Below are positions 1 through 13,525 of a stretch of 64,000 bases of DNA, piece by piece. The number at the start of each line of letters is the position of its first letter. The first letter of the stretch is position 1. The position numbers were made by a program, and so were the translations under genes. The notes below the pieces were generated by a model that was given only the letters and a program-made list of their open reading frames with translations, ran no database searches and was not told the origin of the DNA. Source of the DNA: Rhopalosiphum padi (lineage: Eukaryota > Arthropoda > Insecta > Hemiptera > Aphididae); contig NC_083597.1 in the NCBI RefSeq assembly GCF_020882245.1, positions 43,192,152-43,256,151 of the forward strand, in the 5' to 3' direction.

Positions 1-1958
1 TAGTATACCAGAAAATGTGAATATCTGTTCATTTTCATACTACTTACCAGTTACCTAAAGCGGTAACGATTTATAGATACAAAAAAAACACATTGCTCCG
101 CCTGCTCAGAATCAAATAATAATATCTAATAGATAATAGAAACATGAGTATTTATGGCTTATATATGCATATATGCCTATATACAAAAGTTTAAAAGTAT
201 GTCATTTCAACATAATAATAATAATACATTCCTGCTATACGTCTAGTAGTCACCTTTAGTCCTTTACCTACCGCGTTTGAATAAGCTGTTATTCGACGCA
301 AATCGAAACAACGCAATAGTTTAAAATACGCTTGTGCGTAAAAAAAAAAAAAGAATTCAATGGATATTCCGTTCGCTCTAAAAGCATATTCATGCGTACA
401 TTTGTATAGTACTATTTTAACTTTTTATCTTTTAATTAAAAGTAGGTATAAATCGTGGTTTTTCACTCTGTAAGTATATATCGATGTTTAATAATTTTAA
501 TTAAACAACTTTTTTGCCCGACCTAGTTAATGGAAAATAAATCATCATCATACTATTATTATACTTATTGAATATATTATATTGTGTACCTATCATGAAA
601 ACGAATACTTTTTTCGGCTATCAAACTAAAATGTCAATTAAAATGATTAAAAATAAAAAAATATATTTACAATATAATATTATTATGTGTGATTAGACTT
701 TTAATTGAGACTTGATCATATACTAGTATATCTATATTCATACGGTTTTAAATAACATAATATTTCATTTCAAAAAGGTCCATCGAACACTTTAATAGGT
801 ACTGAATGTTGGAAACATTTTAGCGGTAGAAAATGATTGGAGTAAATTTAACTACAAATGATGTACCCATATAAGACTAGGTACGTTGAATTAACCATGG
901 AAATCCCTCTGGCTGTACCCATAGTATGTTCTAGTATGTACTTCGTCATTGAGTATGACACTATCTAATGGAAACTGTAATGGGTGTGTTAAATTTTAAT
1001 TTAATGATAAATTATTGTACACGAATATTAGCGGAGACGGTGTGTTATAGTTTTGTTTATATTTTATAATTTATTTATATCGCTAAAATAAATTTAATTT
1101 TGTCTAAGTATAATAATTAATAAAGCAGGTTAGTACAATTAGTTAAGTTGGTTGGTGCAAATGTTTTCCAAAAACACAACATATTACGTTATATCATATA
1201 AATATATATTATATAATATTATTATTATTAAGTTAAGTAAACACTTATATCACACTATAGATCCATGAAAAGTATTTAATGAACCAACAAAATCTCAAAA
1301 AAAAAACATTCAAATGCTTCACATTATTGATAAAATCGTATGTTTGTATTATTGTAATTGTATTGAAACCAGAATAATAATAATTTTAGAAAAACTTTAG
1401 TGTTTCAAGAAAAAAAAATTCACGTCTTTATTGTAAAAATGTTATATTTTGTTTAAGGGATGATATAAGTTTTAAGGGAAGACTTGCTATAACTTCGATA
1501 AAATCGAGGAACTGCCTATATATAGGTGCAATGCCGCTAGTGGGTGTGCGAATTTATTATAATAATAATTAATATTATATTACCATTAGGTGCGTATAAT
1601 GTTCAGTTCAATAACTGGCCATGATTACCAACTCTAGAGATGACAACATAATAATTATTTATTTCCAGTACAGTTTCCTGTTTTTACTTCAAGGATACTT
1701 ATATTTGTGGTATAAATAGGAATACAGAACAAAATAATGTTATAGTGGGCAAGTTATCGTATTCACTGTCGAACGTTACAAATGCAGTTTTTATGCGAAT
1801 AATATATATTTTGAATACGCTTGTGAATAAAATGTATGTTTTATTTCATTAAATTATACACGATAATATATAAAGTCTAAACAATAGGTTTCGCCCGTTC
1901 GGCGAGTGAAACATTTATTTATTTAATTTTTAATCTCAAGAAGAATTGGAGCGCGATC
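1..1958. other. Upstream intergenic sequence before gene 1
   Basis: AT-rich non-coding sequence with no sustained open frame, no recognisable gene and no clear transposon ends. The last 250 nt probably contain the promoter and 5' UTR of lipase gene 1. Confidence 0.6.
1867..1875 (+). promoter_or_regulatory. Candidate TATA box of gene 1
   Basis: TATATAAAG about 90 nt upstream of the gene 1 ATG. A second candidate, TATAAATAGG, is at 1711-1720. In such AT-rich DNA either could be chance; no initiator was clear enough to choose between them. Confidence 0.3.
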
Positions 1959-4900
1959 ATGCAATTATTGAACTTGGACGACTATCGATTCGTTTTAATC
2001 TCGTTGTCAGCCGTCATATTGTTCAACACGTGTGATTATGCCACTTGTATAGATGCTGTAAGTTAAGACTTATGTTTCACATTTGAATATCAAATTTAAT
2101 GTTCTAACTCGTGTTCCAACGCGACGCGTTTACAATGATAAAATATTTTTACATTATTGGATTGAATTCAAACGGTGTTATTGTTTTTCGTGATAACGAT
2201 TTCATCAACACAACTCGTACAACGACTACAGTTTAATAATAATTGTTCATCGCAACTATCCGTGGGCTTGATAACATAAAAAAACATAAAAAAAAAAAAA
2301 ACCGGGAAGTATAACAAATTGTGTGTTTTTTGTACAACGACGTATCTTTTTAGTTTTCTTTGAATACGATTTACGTCATGTTAAAGTTACTATAAAACAG
2401 GTACCTGAAGTATCCTTAGGCGCGTTTTCGCGGAGATACCATGATCAAACAACTTACTAAAAACCGTTTTGTGGATAATTTTTAACTATTTAATGTTTAC
2501 TAAAATGTTCGCTCCTATCACCAACCGCGACTCTTTCCACGGTTTAGCGTTTCTGGTACTCTTGAATCGTGATAATACATTTTTAATACAAATCTCTTTT
2601 CGGATCGTTTTAGCGATAAACAAACTTCATATGCCCGTTTCGGTAAACAGTCTAAACTAAACTTTTAGCTTTCGTTAACTCCGCGAAATCTCGCTTCTTT
2701 CCCATAATATATTTTCGTTGATTTTTTAACCGCGGGAACATAGATATTTTTTCGCTTATATATATATGTAATACATTCTTCTTCTCGTCTCTGCACGATG
2801 CACATCACGTTTTTTCGATAACATACTCACTAAAATATATCACATTTTCGTCATGGATAAAACTTACATTTTTCATTTATAAATTATTTGGTCGTCGTGG
2901 CTTAATAATCCAACTCCTCCAGCAGCACGTGAATCGCGATAAATGTCCTTACTCGGGCTGTATAAATGGATAGGTTATTCACATATTTTGCCGGCCAGCT
3001 TGTATTACAACGTGTGTATTACCGTTCTTTATACACGTACAACACAATTTTTTTAAACTCATTTAACAAACAGATTTTCCCTTTAAATCGGATCATATCG
3101 AAAACGCACGAGCACCCTTTTATATCAGACCTTGTTAATGAAGCGTAACTTCTATCTGAATGATCCGCAACGAACAAATTGTTATAAAATACACCATTTA
3201 AAAATATATCGACGCAAAGTAAACGTTTTATAAGATGTAAAATTTAATTCGTAAACTATTATTAAAAAATAAAATGTTTTTTTTCCCAATGAAAACGAAT
3301 GGTGGTACCAATTACAACATATAATATATACAATACCTTATACCTATTTTTAATAATATACACGGTAGACATGTATATTATGTTAATTATTAACACGGAA
3401 ATATAATAATGAATCTGAAGGATGTTCTTTAGTTAAAATTATTATAAATATTACATCTCAATACAACAACAATCAATAAATAAATATATTATGTATTAAA
3501 CGGAAAGACATAAATATTTCCAGAAAATAATATTATTATATAACTTGACCAGCATTCCACGAAACCATAGACATCATAATTTAATAATAAATATCATTTA
3601 TTAATATAAATAAATCTCAGTGTTGTAAGATTCGTCTTCCCTCTCATGATCTACCATCAGATTGCGGTAAGATGACTTCATAATACGAGTATTTTATTGC
3701 CAAACAGGTTTATTTCGCACGCATTTAAATCAATACAACAAACGACTGGTGACTAGGAACATATTATTACAGTGGAACTTCGGTTAATCTTCACTCCGAT
3801 TAACCGTGATAACGCATATTCAAAATTATACACATTATTAAATAAAATTAAAATTATTTATCGTTATTAAATATTTTCGTGAACTTCCGCTGTATTATGA
3901 TAACATCGATAGGTAGGTACACATCACGATAAAAATGTCTATAAGACTTGTTAATGATATATAATTATGGAATTTATTCACTTTTAAAACAGATAGTACT
4001 TTTATTGTCCATAATGTACACGCGGTTTAGAATCATAAGCAAATAATAATATTATTATTAAAAAAAGTTAAGATAATTTAATTTAAATTATTGTTTTAAA
4101 TAGTCAACAAAAATTAAAGAGTTCGGATATCCATTGGAGACGCATGAAGTGTGGACCGACGATAGAGCTCATTTAGGCTTAGAACGAATACCGCATAATG
4201 GCAACAAAGTTATCGGAAAACCCGTTCTATTAATGCACGGACTTTTTTCAGATTCATATATATTCGCCGCTAACAATTCGTCACTCGGTAAGTAACTTAT
4301 TTATTTTAATATGTTATAGTTGTTGACAGACATCGTAATTTGTTTTTTTAGTGTTATTCAAAAATGAATAACCGCAGATACTATTGAAATTGTCACCAAA
4401 TATTTATATTATCATTTTCTATACATGATATGATTTTCTCTTTTTTTTTTTTTAACAATTTAGGTATACATGTTTGAAATTTTTCATTTTTTTTTTTTAT
4501 ATATTTAATTTATAAATTAAATATTGATAAAAAAAACTTTTTCCAAAACTTAGTCCAAATTTCTTAAAAATTGTACACAAGATCCTACATTAGTTGTTCA
4601 TAAGTATATTTTTTATAAAATTAATATATTATTAATATAATTATACATTGGCACAATTTTTTTCTTCATATTATGCATTTAAAATGTAATCTTTTACAAA
4701 ATTCATAAAAATTACAAAAATAAACAAACCAAACAAGAATTTTATAGTAAAATATTTTTAAGATTTTCAATTTGCATAAGTAAGATTTGTCAGTTTCGTA
4801 CAAAGTTCCTCGTAAATACTTATCTAATATTATAATCAAAAAATCTAATAAATATACAATTACAATTATTTTTTTTATACATTTTTGAAGTTCAAATTTT

Positions 4901-7900
4901 GACAAAATTAAAAAAATTTTGATGATTAATAACGTTGATAATTATTTTGTTATAGTTCAAAAACATTATTGGTTGGAATTTAAGACTTTTACGTATATTA
5001 TGAATTTTATTATATACGCGATGGCATTTTAAAAATATGTAGATTAATTTTAAGATAGGTATATTATTTTTATATAATTTCTCGAGTTACTTTTCTTCTT
5101 CTAAACTATTCATGATGGATTCGAATAGAGTACCACTATTGAATTGTTGGTTCTCCTATAAGGTTTTAAAGCAGTCAAAGATGCAGTGGTATGCAACCGG
5201 GAAGTCGCGATATTTTAATAGAGGGTCATCAATAATTTAACACCGAATGAAAAAGTTACTGCAGGCGACTAAATAAAAATTTTACGGAACAGGCGCAACT
5301 AAACTACGACTTTGGACCTACTCTCAGTAATATAAAATGCACGGAAAAACAATAGTTGGGGATAATCATTGCAATCGTGAAGGTAAGCAATAGACGCTCA
5401 GTCTGTGCCCAATAGCTTCAGTATACTCGCACACTTTATTAATATTATATATGGTGTACAATATCATGTTCTCGCCAAACAAATATTTAATGCACCTCGC
5501 GGAAGCCTCCAACTGAATTCAGCAAACATTTAACGCATTGATAATATAACGTACTCATACAATAAATGACAATAGGTACATATTATTAAGAACTAACGGA
5601 CTTCACGGGTACATATCTTAATTTATTCGAAAATGTATTTATACGACAATTATTCAGTATAATAATAATGTATTATCCAATTTTTCTTCTATTATTATTA
5701 TTATTATTATTATTATATAGACAATTAAAACAATGTGAAATGTTCAACTTCAGGTTTCGTATTATCGGATGCTGGCTTTGACGTTTGGTTATACAATACA
5801 AGAGGTGTAGGTCTTTCAAGAACACTAAGTATTTACAAGAGCCCTGGATCGCTACCGAACATGAATAGAATATCATGGAATTTTAGGTAATAGATTTTAC
5901 GAGTATGTATTATTTAACCCTATAAACGTTATGAAATTATGATATTTTTACTTATTTGGTTTGCTTTATTAATTCTACATGAAATCAACATTATTATAAT
6001 TTTCAAATTATAAAGCTTGAAATTGTAGTATTTTGCTTTGATTTTCAGTCTTAATTTAAATTAAACTTTAAAGTATATGTCTAATCAATAACCACATATT
6101 TACTCTTGGTTTTTATAGAAACTATGTATAAATAATAAAATAAAACTTTTTAATAGTAGCTACCTAATCATTCTCTTTGCAGATTATTTAAGGTTTTCTT
6201 AATTATTTAAAATTCTTGTGAAACATACTCGGTGTATAAATAAATTTGTTGTGCACGTAATGTGTAATAACTACTATTAGTTTATTATTCGTATTTGAAA
6301 AAAAAAACTGATGTATTAAAGATAGCTATTGTTTATACATAATGAAAATCTATCAATATACTCAGACAAAAATGTCGAAGGGTTGGTCCCCTACGTCTCC
6401 TTCTCAGTTACGTCCCTGTAAGTAATTTTCAAATAACGAAATTTTATTTCTGGTTTATTATGTTATTATAGGTTTATCACAAGATCAATAATTTAGGACT
6501 GTTGATTTGAAATTTGATCTATAGGTATATACTAAAAGATATTATTTAACAATTTAAGGTACTCAAAATTATTCTCGAAGATTCTTTAACTGTACGATTT
6601 GACTTCTTCCAGAGATTAATAAATATTAATTTTCATTAAACTTGAAATTTTAATTAAATTAAATTTTTTAGTGCCTATCAATTTTCCCAATTCCTTTGAT
6701 AAATATTACTGAGCTTCTATAATTTTGATATAAGAATATTTAAGTTTAGTGTTTAAATTAAAGTTTAAAACCTTGAGAATACTCCGTACCTATACTTGTG
6801 TTGTCTTAATTTTACTAACATACCGAAATATACGTTTAACAGTTTAAATTTTGTATCATTACTCATTAGGTTAAATATTAGACTGAATCATAAAACTTAA
6901 AAGGGTATATTATTATCTGTGTTATTTTGTTGATTTTTTACGATATTTAAATTTTTAAATTTATTATTTCAACAGAATAATATCGTCGAGCATGTTTTAA
7001 CAAATATTTTTCTTAATATTAATATAATAAACATACAACATTAAACATTACTGATAAGTGATAAATATTAAAAACTAAGATCATGATATTTTTTTTTATT
7101 TTTTCATTATTTTCATAAATATCAATATAATTGTTGCATTAACTATTTACATGTCTACATTTTTCATTTCGAATTTTTATAAGTTAATAATTACTTATAC
7201 ATAATCCTATATGTGTATGAGTATGAGTAGTATGACGATTGAGTAGTAGTTTTATTTTATCTATAAATGATAATATCATTAGTTTTATACTTTGTGTTTA
7301 TTATTTGATTATGTGCTTTAGTAAAATTATCATAAAAAGTATAATTAAATAGATTATGAGTGGGTATTGTAAAATTAAAACATTTAAAAACATTTATAAC
7401 TCGCTTGATATTGTAAAAAAGACGCACATAGATAAATTGTTTACCATAAAGTTTGATAATATGTTAATTCGTGTTAATTTTATAGCTAACAAAATTAAAT
7501 TGATACGACAGAACAAAAATATATGGTGTCGGTTTTTTAAAACGGAAACATCACGTATAAATATAACGTCCTCTTAATTTTAATTCCACTAGTAAATTTA
7601 AATGATATTTATTTGATATACCTAAAAAACTTATTATATTTTTATTTCTATTAATATCGTACTTTTTATTGATGTGTATACATATATTATTATTTACCTA
7701 TTACAAATCATTATCCCCTGCTCAATACTTTACCTATATATTTAATTACCTTATAATAAATAATAATACAATAATGCACGAATAGATAATATAATATAAT
7801 GTAAAAATCCTAGTCCATTGAAAATTTGTTTTTCTTATATTATGTTTTAGTTTTCACGAAATGGGTGTATACGATATGACTGCAGTTATAGATTTTATTC

Positions 7901-10900
7901 TGAAAAAAACGGAACATTCAAAACTGGACGTTGTGGGATACTCCTTAGGAGCAACTATTGCATTTGTTTGCTTGTCCGATAAGCCAGAATACAACGCTAA
8001 AGTCAACAAACTTGTACTCATAGCACCGGCGACTAATTTTAAAACATCACCTGTCACTACTTTTTTTAAGCAATTTCCAAAAATTGTATCGGTAATTTTA
8101 TTATAATATTAAATCAAAATATAAAACATTTATATACTCGTAAAACCGGAACGTTTTCGTTGTACCATGAAAATAATATATATTCCAAGAGTTTAAGAAT
8201 GTATTCCAGGTTCATTTTAATACTCCTTAATATTATATACTTTTTAAATACTGCGAACCTGCGTCCTATACATGCTATGGGTTATTTAATATCGTTAAAA
8301 TCGGTTCCACGACAAAATATCCCGGTCAAAATAACTCCCGACAAAATATCCACGCATAAATAATAACTTAAAATATTAACCTTTACTATAAAAGTTGCGA
8401 TTAGAAGTAATAATCGACGTTTATCTAAAATGAATGTGTGTTTTAAATATTTTTAAATTAATTTTTTTGTATTCTATAAATGTTAATAATAGTTGTATTG
8501 TATTAATATCTATGTAATGTATTTATAAAAAGGTTTAAATTTTGAATTAATATTTACGTGGGATATTTTGACATGTCACCATTAAAATTAAATATACATT
8601 TTTAACAGTGAAAAATATACCAAATATCAATATTAATCATGTACTTAATATAATAAGAACATTAAATAACACGTTTAATTAATAAAATACAATACAATTT
8701 AAATACTACATTATTGTACGAGTCTATATAATTTAATATTTTTATTTTCAAGATAATGCTGAACAGATTCGATTTCATTCCGTACACCGCAGATCCAGAC
8801 AGTACGTATAGCCAACTAAGAAACATGTGTTCAAAGAAAAGTGTATTAAAAAGTTGTAAGAAGTTTATCGATTTATTGGAAGGAGTCGATTTACCATTAG
8901 AAAATGTATGTAACACTGTAAGATATAATATGTTAGTGCAGTCAGAAATTACAACAAACAATTATTATGTTTTACGCAGTTACCAAGCTAATTTAAAATA
9001 AATGTCTAAACTGTTTTTAAAGTTAAAACCGCTGGAGTTTTGAAAAAAACCTTCATCCGAACGCAATCAAAATATTTATTTCATATTAAAATAAAGCTAT
9101 ATAATATAGCAGGGGTGGTCAAACCGCGGCTCGCGTCATAGACTTTTGCGGCTCGTATCGTACCGTACCTAACATTTTTACAAAAATTTTTTTTCAATAT
9201 GAATTTATGTATGACCCTTTTTTTTTACATTTTGGTTCTTCCATATTTATTAATATATTTGGGGGGCTCGCGAGTCTCTTCTCGCTGGCCCATCCCTGTA
9301 ATATAGCAATAATTGTTATTTTTTGATAGTAATCGTTCGTTCCAAAAAAACTCTTTTACTAGCTGAAAATAATGTCAAGTGCAGTGTAAGATACTTTTAC
9401 TTCAAACATCTTTATTCTTTGGCGAACTTTTGAGTAACTTGACGGCTTACTCCTACCACGAGGCGAATGTTTGCATCACATTTTAAGTATGATAGAATTT
9501 TATGAATAAAATATTAAAAAATCACTTAGAATTTCAAATTTTTAACTTATATTATTCCAATAACATTTAAAAAAGTTAATTATTCGATCAACTACTATGT
9601 TTAATAATTAATATTATATATATATTTTTTTATTTTTTTCTTACGTAACCTGATAAATGATAATAGTACATAACAATACATAAATTAAATATATAAAATA
9701 TCTAGAAATAATCGAGATAAATTTCTAAAATTAATTTTAACTGTTGTATTTTTTCATCTTAGATGTACTTAGAGAAAGAAAGAAATGTAATTGTGTTAAT
9801 AATGTTTTTTTGTTTAGAGTACAGTTTTAGACATTGCTTCCGTATTTCCTCAACCAGTGTCATCTAAATTAATAAAACATTATTTTCAAGTAGTAATGAA
9901 AGGCAAGTACAGAATAAGTAAACTAATATAAAATGTTTATTTTGGAAAATAACGCAAACTAGCCTTATCCGAGGGCGCCCGCAGGTGAAAATTCAGAAGG
10001 GGGGGACGCCTTAATTTTTATTAACAATCAAACTCTTTTATTAATGTATTATGTGTATTAAAAAAAAATTTAAAGGTAATATAATATAATATTACATTTT
10101 ACACTTATAGTAACTAATTAAACACAAATTGCAATTTAATTTTATTTTTCCCAAATTCATCAACAACTTTTACAGCTAAATTAAGTTCTTCAATTTTTTT
10201 TCTGTGTAAACTTAAAATGCATAATCCGGATAAACGGTTTTCACACATTGTTAAACGTAGCCAGGTTTTAACACGACGTTATGTGCTAAATGTTCTTTCT
10301 ATGCTGCAAGTTGTTGGTGGAATTGTCATATAAATAATAATACTTATTTTCAACGTAGGATAAAATTCACAATCTTTTAAAAAAAATGAAATATTTTCTG
10401 TTTCGCTAATTGAAGAAGAAGACTTGCATCATCTCCCAATAATCGTACCATAATTGTCCTTCTTCTATTAAGTTTTCTATTTTATAATGCTTGTCTAATT
10501 CTTGTAATATGTTTATGAAATTTATTTTTGTCATTTTTAACATGATCGATGGGTGTAAAAATCATTGAATAATTGGATAATAAATTAGCGGAATTATATT
10601 ATCACGAAGTATATCTATCGTTTATAAAGATCAATACCTACCAATAATGATTTTTGGTATTTTGGGATTTCTGGATATCTGACTGGGATATAATTATTTT
10701 AACTAGCAGGAAAGCTAGGGGGGGAGTTGTCCCCCCCTTGCGGGCGCCCTTGGCCTTATCGTGTTTACTTCTTAGAAATCTAACCATTTTACAATAATCA
10801 TAAGGTACACGTCCACATACGTTATACAGACGCTTTACAACACTCATTGCAACTTGAATAATTTGCAGTTCTAATATTAGTTTTATTTTTCAGGGAATCT

Positions 10901-11673
10901 TAGCCATTACGATTATGGGACTTCTGGAAATTTGTTACGTTACAATAGAATTATTCCACCGGATTACGATTTATCCAAAGTTACGGCACCAACATTTATC
11001 ATACATTCAAACAATGATTATCTAACTACGCCAACGGTAATTGATAATTAATTTATACAACATATATTACAATAACCAAAGACTATTAAATATGTCATGT
11101 TTTAAATTGAAAAACAATTTTAGAGAAAAGCAAAACGTTACTCCAAGGGAACCTACTAAAGTATACGCTGTAAATGCGATTTTTTCATTAGTTAGTTCCA
11201 ACATTTACCAAAACATTACTGGATTTGTGTAAATATTTACTAATTTATCCTTAATCCTTGTTTTTTGATTTTTTATATAATATAAAATGTATAATATTTT
11301 TCTTATTTTCAAATAAAAACCTCCCTCAAATTTGATGATGTAACATTTTTATTACTCCAAAATATTAAACAGTCATAACACAAAAATAATAATAAAAACA
11401 AAAAAACAATTGTGAAAACAATAATATTCTTCGCTACATTTAGAATATAAATCATGATCAACATTTACACTTATTATTTTTCCAATACATAATTAGAACA
11501 TTTAAAAACATAATTTTATTTTTCAGGACGTAAAATGGCTTGTTAATTTATTACCGAATATTAAGGAAGTGCGTTATATTGATCAAGTACAATGGGGTCA
11601 TCTCAGCTTTATATTAAGTCCAAATATAAAAGAAATCATGAACTTGTACATAGCAAATAAATTATTAGATTAA
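1959..11673 (+). CDS. Lipase gene 1: secreted acid lipase-like alpha/beta-hydrolase (8 exons, 394 aa)
   Basis: Exons: 1959-2057, 4104-4287, 5754-5886, 7851-8091, 8753-8905, 9818-9902, 10894-11036, 11527-11673; the joined frame is open and ends in TAA. Exon 1 encodes a signal peptide (hydrophobic core FVLISLSAVILF). Family landmarks follow in order: GYPLETHEV (residues 41-49), oxyanion-region HG at 78-79, SDAGFDVW, nucleophile elbow GYSLG with Ser170, a Cys245/Cys254 pair with the spacing of the gastric-lipase disulfide, PPDYDLS, acid Asp340 (HSNND) and His371 (WGHLSF). The family hydrolyses acylglycerols or sterol esters; the actual substrate, and gut, salivary or lysosomal location, cannot be told. 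Exon 2 is two codons shorter than in the other five copies. Intron 6 uses a GC donor and holds a hAT relic. First gene of the array; the next copy starts 5.5 kb downstream. Confidence 0.93.
2405..3180. other. CpG-containing segment inside intron 1 of gene 1
   Basis: Compared with the surrounding intron this stretch has more C, G and CpG (for example gcgcgttttcgcgg near 2420). Short open frames occur, but none resembles a known protein and none shows lipase exon features. It could be an intronic regulatory segment or an old insertion; no function can be assigned. Confidence 0.3.
3770..3892. mobile_element. pogo/Tigger-like MITE in intron 1 of gene 1
   Basis: A 123-bp element starting CAGTGGAACTTCGG and ending with the inverted match CCGCTG (inverted end CAGCGGAAGTTCACG). 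It is flanked on both sides by TA, the target duplication of Tc1/mariner-pogo elements. No coding capacity. Confidence 0.65.
5691..5716. repeat. (ATT)n microsatellite
   Basis: About nine ATT units, located just upstream of the exon 3 acceptor of lipase gene 1. Confidence 0.85.
8308..8575. mobile_element. Possible MITE with ACAAAATATCCC-type ends in intron 4 of gene 1
   Basis: The left side repeats ACAAAATATCC (8312 and 8341 regions). The right side carries its inverse, GGGATATTTTGACATG. The inverted arrangement suggests a short DNA element. No clear target duplication was found, so the borders are approximate. Confidence 0.4.
9110..9298. mobile_element. hAT-type MITE with perfect 8-bp target duplication, intron 5 of gene 1
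   Basis: 189-bp element. The left end reads CAGGGGTGGTC and the right end is its imperfect inverse (inverted CAGGGATGGGC). It is flanked by TAATATAG at 9102-9109 and 9299-9306, the 8-bp duplication expected of hAT elements. The interior is non-coding with CGCG-containing subterminal stretches (GGCTCGCG and CTCGCGAG). Confidence 0.85.
9970..10752 (-). mobile_element. hAT transposon relic (783 bp) in intron 6 of gene 1
   Basis: The terminal inverted repeats CGAGGGCGCCCGCAGG (left) and CAAGGGCGCCCGCAAGG (right, inverted) are flanked by a perfect 8-bp duplication GCCTTATC at 9962-9969 and 10753-10760. The interior carries the C-terminal part of a hAT transposase on the minus strand. The insertion makes up most of intron 6 and starts 67 nt after the GC donor site. 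Confidence 0.88.
10114..10545 (-). pseudogene. hAT transposase C-terminal fragment (broken)
   Basis: Read on the minus strand, the segment includes LIEEGQLWYDYW and, downstream, TTCSIERTFS followed by RRVKTWLRLTM. These match the hAT C-terminal dimerisation region of the ZMYM1/DUF4371-like branch (family knowledge). An in-frame stop lies directly after ERTFST, and another break follows YDYWEMM, so it cannot make a transposase. It lies inside the TIR-bounded element at 9970-10752. Confidence 0.75.
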
Positions 11674-11964
11674 AGTTTATGATCTTACGGAATGTGTTTT
11701 ATTATTACAATGTAATGTATTTTAATTGTTAAGGATCAATAATATAAGAAACCTATAATGCTGTGATATATATTGTGAATATAGCGTTTTATTTTGATTA
11801 TATGAGTGAATTAATATACAGCACAATTGCGTTTATTTTTATTTTTTTAAACTACGAAAATATAATATATAAGCGACATAATATATCACGTGTATTAAAT
11901 ATTTATGATATGTAACTTTAGAAATTAGACATTTTTTAAATTAATTTATAATATATTCTATATA

Positions 11965-12273
11965 CAGGGCCGTTTTTAACTATTTTGAGGGCAGTGGTAT
12001 AATGGGGCCACTACGAATTGGACAGAGTACTTGTTTAGTAAAACAGGTAAATAGGATGGTAGCAGGAAGAAAAAAGTCTACATTAATTTAAATTATTTTT
12101 AATAATAATAATTATTATTATTATTACTATTAGCGAATATTCTTTGATTTTTCTCAAAATAAGTATATTTATTGATAATAAATATCGATTATCGGTTGAT
12201 GATCTGGCAGGAGCTAGGGAGCCACATCTATTGCGGGGCTCTGGGCACGTGCCCAATGGGAAAGAAGTGCCTG
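11965..12273. mobile_element. Probable hAT-type MITE downstream of gene 1
   Basis: It starts CAGGGCCGTTTTTAAC and ends AAGTGCCTG (inverted CAGGCACTT). Repeated ATTCTATA at 11955-11962 and 12274-12281 looks like an 8-bp target duplication, although two extra bases (TA) separate it from the left end. GC-rich subterminal stretches are typical of such elements. Confidence 0.5.
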
Positions 12274-13525
12274 ATTCTATAGATACATCCTAGAACTAAT
12301 TATTGAATGCTTCTTAATTTCAGGATTGGGATTTAATACTGAAGTGATAACAAATGATCATTATAGGCTTGATCTAAAGATACCATTTTATGTTTTTGAA
12401 TAAAATTAAATAAACTTGAAAAATTTGAAGGATAGGATCCAAGAAGTTTTTTTGATTAAAATAAAAACTATTAGTAGAACAAACATTTATATTGTTTAAA
12501 ACTTCAATAAAAAACAAAATCGATAGTCTACGTGTGTATTGTAATAACTTTAAATTAACTTTAAGAAGGACAAAATTATTTTAGAAAACTATATATTATG
12601 TATTTATAATGTATTAAACATGAAATTTTCATAATTAAAAACATTTTACAAATTATTTTTTAATTTAAAATTCATAAACTGTATAATATTTATACCTAGG
12701 ATTTTTGAATTATATAAAAAAAATTTTGAATGATTCCACAAGTACTTTTTATTTTGTTGAAATTAGATAATATTCAATTGTTAAATAATTACTTCTTAAC
12801 AAATAATTTTTTTTATATTTTCTTCATAATATTCAACAATTGTAACATTTTGAAATGGTCTAATATTAATGTAAATTAATAATTTTTATTCTGCATAAAA
12901 TAGTTTTTAACTATTTATAGTATTTAAAATTTTAAAATTGTTTTTATTTTAAAGTAATGATTGAAAATGTATGCTTGGTCAAATAATTTCAAAATTATAT
13001 TCAAAATCCCACATCGTTGTTTCTACTATAATATTTAAAATAATTAAAATTTCATAGGTAGTCATGTTTTTATTTAAACATTTAAAGTTAAAGTTTTATA
13101 AGATCGTCAAAATCTGAAAATCAGTTTATTGTTGAGAGTTTAAAAGTTTTAATTTATAAAACTAAACATTAGAAATTGAATACAAAGTTCCTTATAAGCA
13201 GTTCTTAATAATATCCAAAAGTTTTAAAAAGAAATTGCGATAATATTTTGTTTGAAGAGCAAATTTTATTTAAATAGGATTATTTCATATATTTTTAATC
13301 AAAGAAAAACAACTGTTGTTGAAATTTAAAACAATATCTAAATTGCCTATATAAAGCGCCGTGTATAATTGTTATTGGTTTACCGCTAAAGTAACAATTT
13401 ATTTAACAATTAATACAAATATAATCATTATTTTTTTTAACTATGGTACCTCGAGTTAGAGACTATAGGTTATATAAAAAAAAGAATACAAATAGTTTTA
13501 ATAAAAATAAAAATTGAGTTATTAA

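Noticed and set aside
4666..4905. Minus-strand open frame rich in Ile, Leu, Phe and Lys in intron 2 of gene 1
   Set aside because: The composition is what AT-rich intron DNA gives by chance; no motif, start context or family match.
6370..6415. GC-richer stretch ending CAGTTACGTCCCTG
   Set aside because: Looks like the right end of a hAT element, but no matching left end was found upstream.
7854..8057. Minus-strand open frame of 67 codons
   Set aside because: It is the antisense shadow of exon 4 of lipase gene 1.
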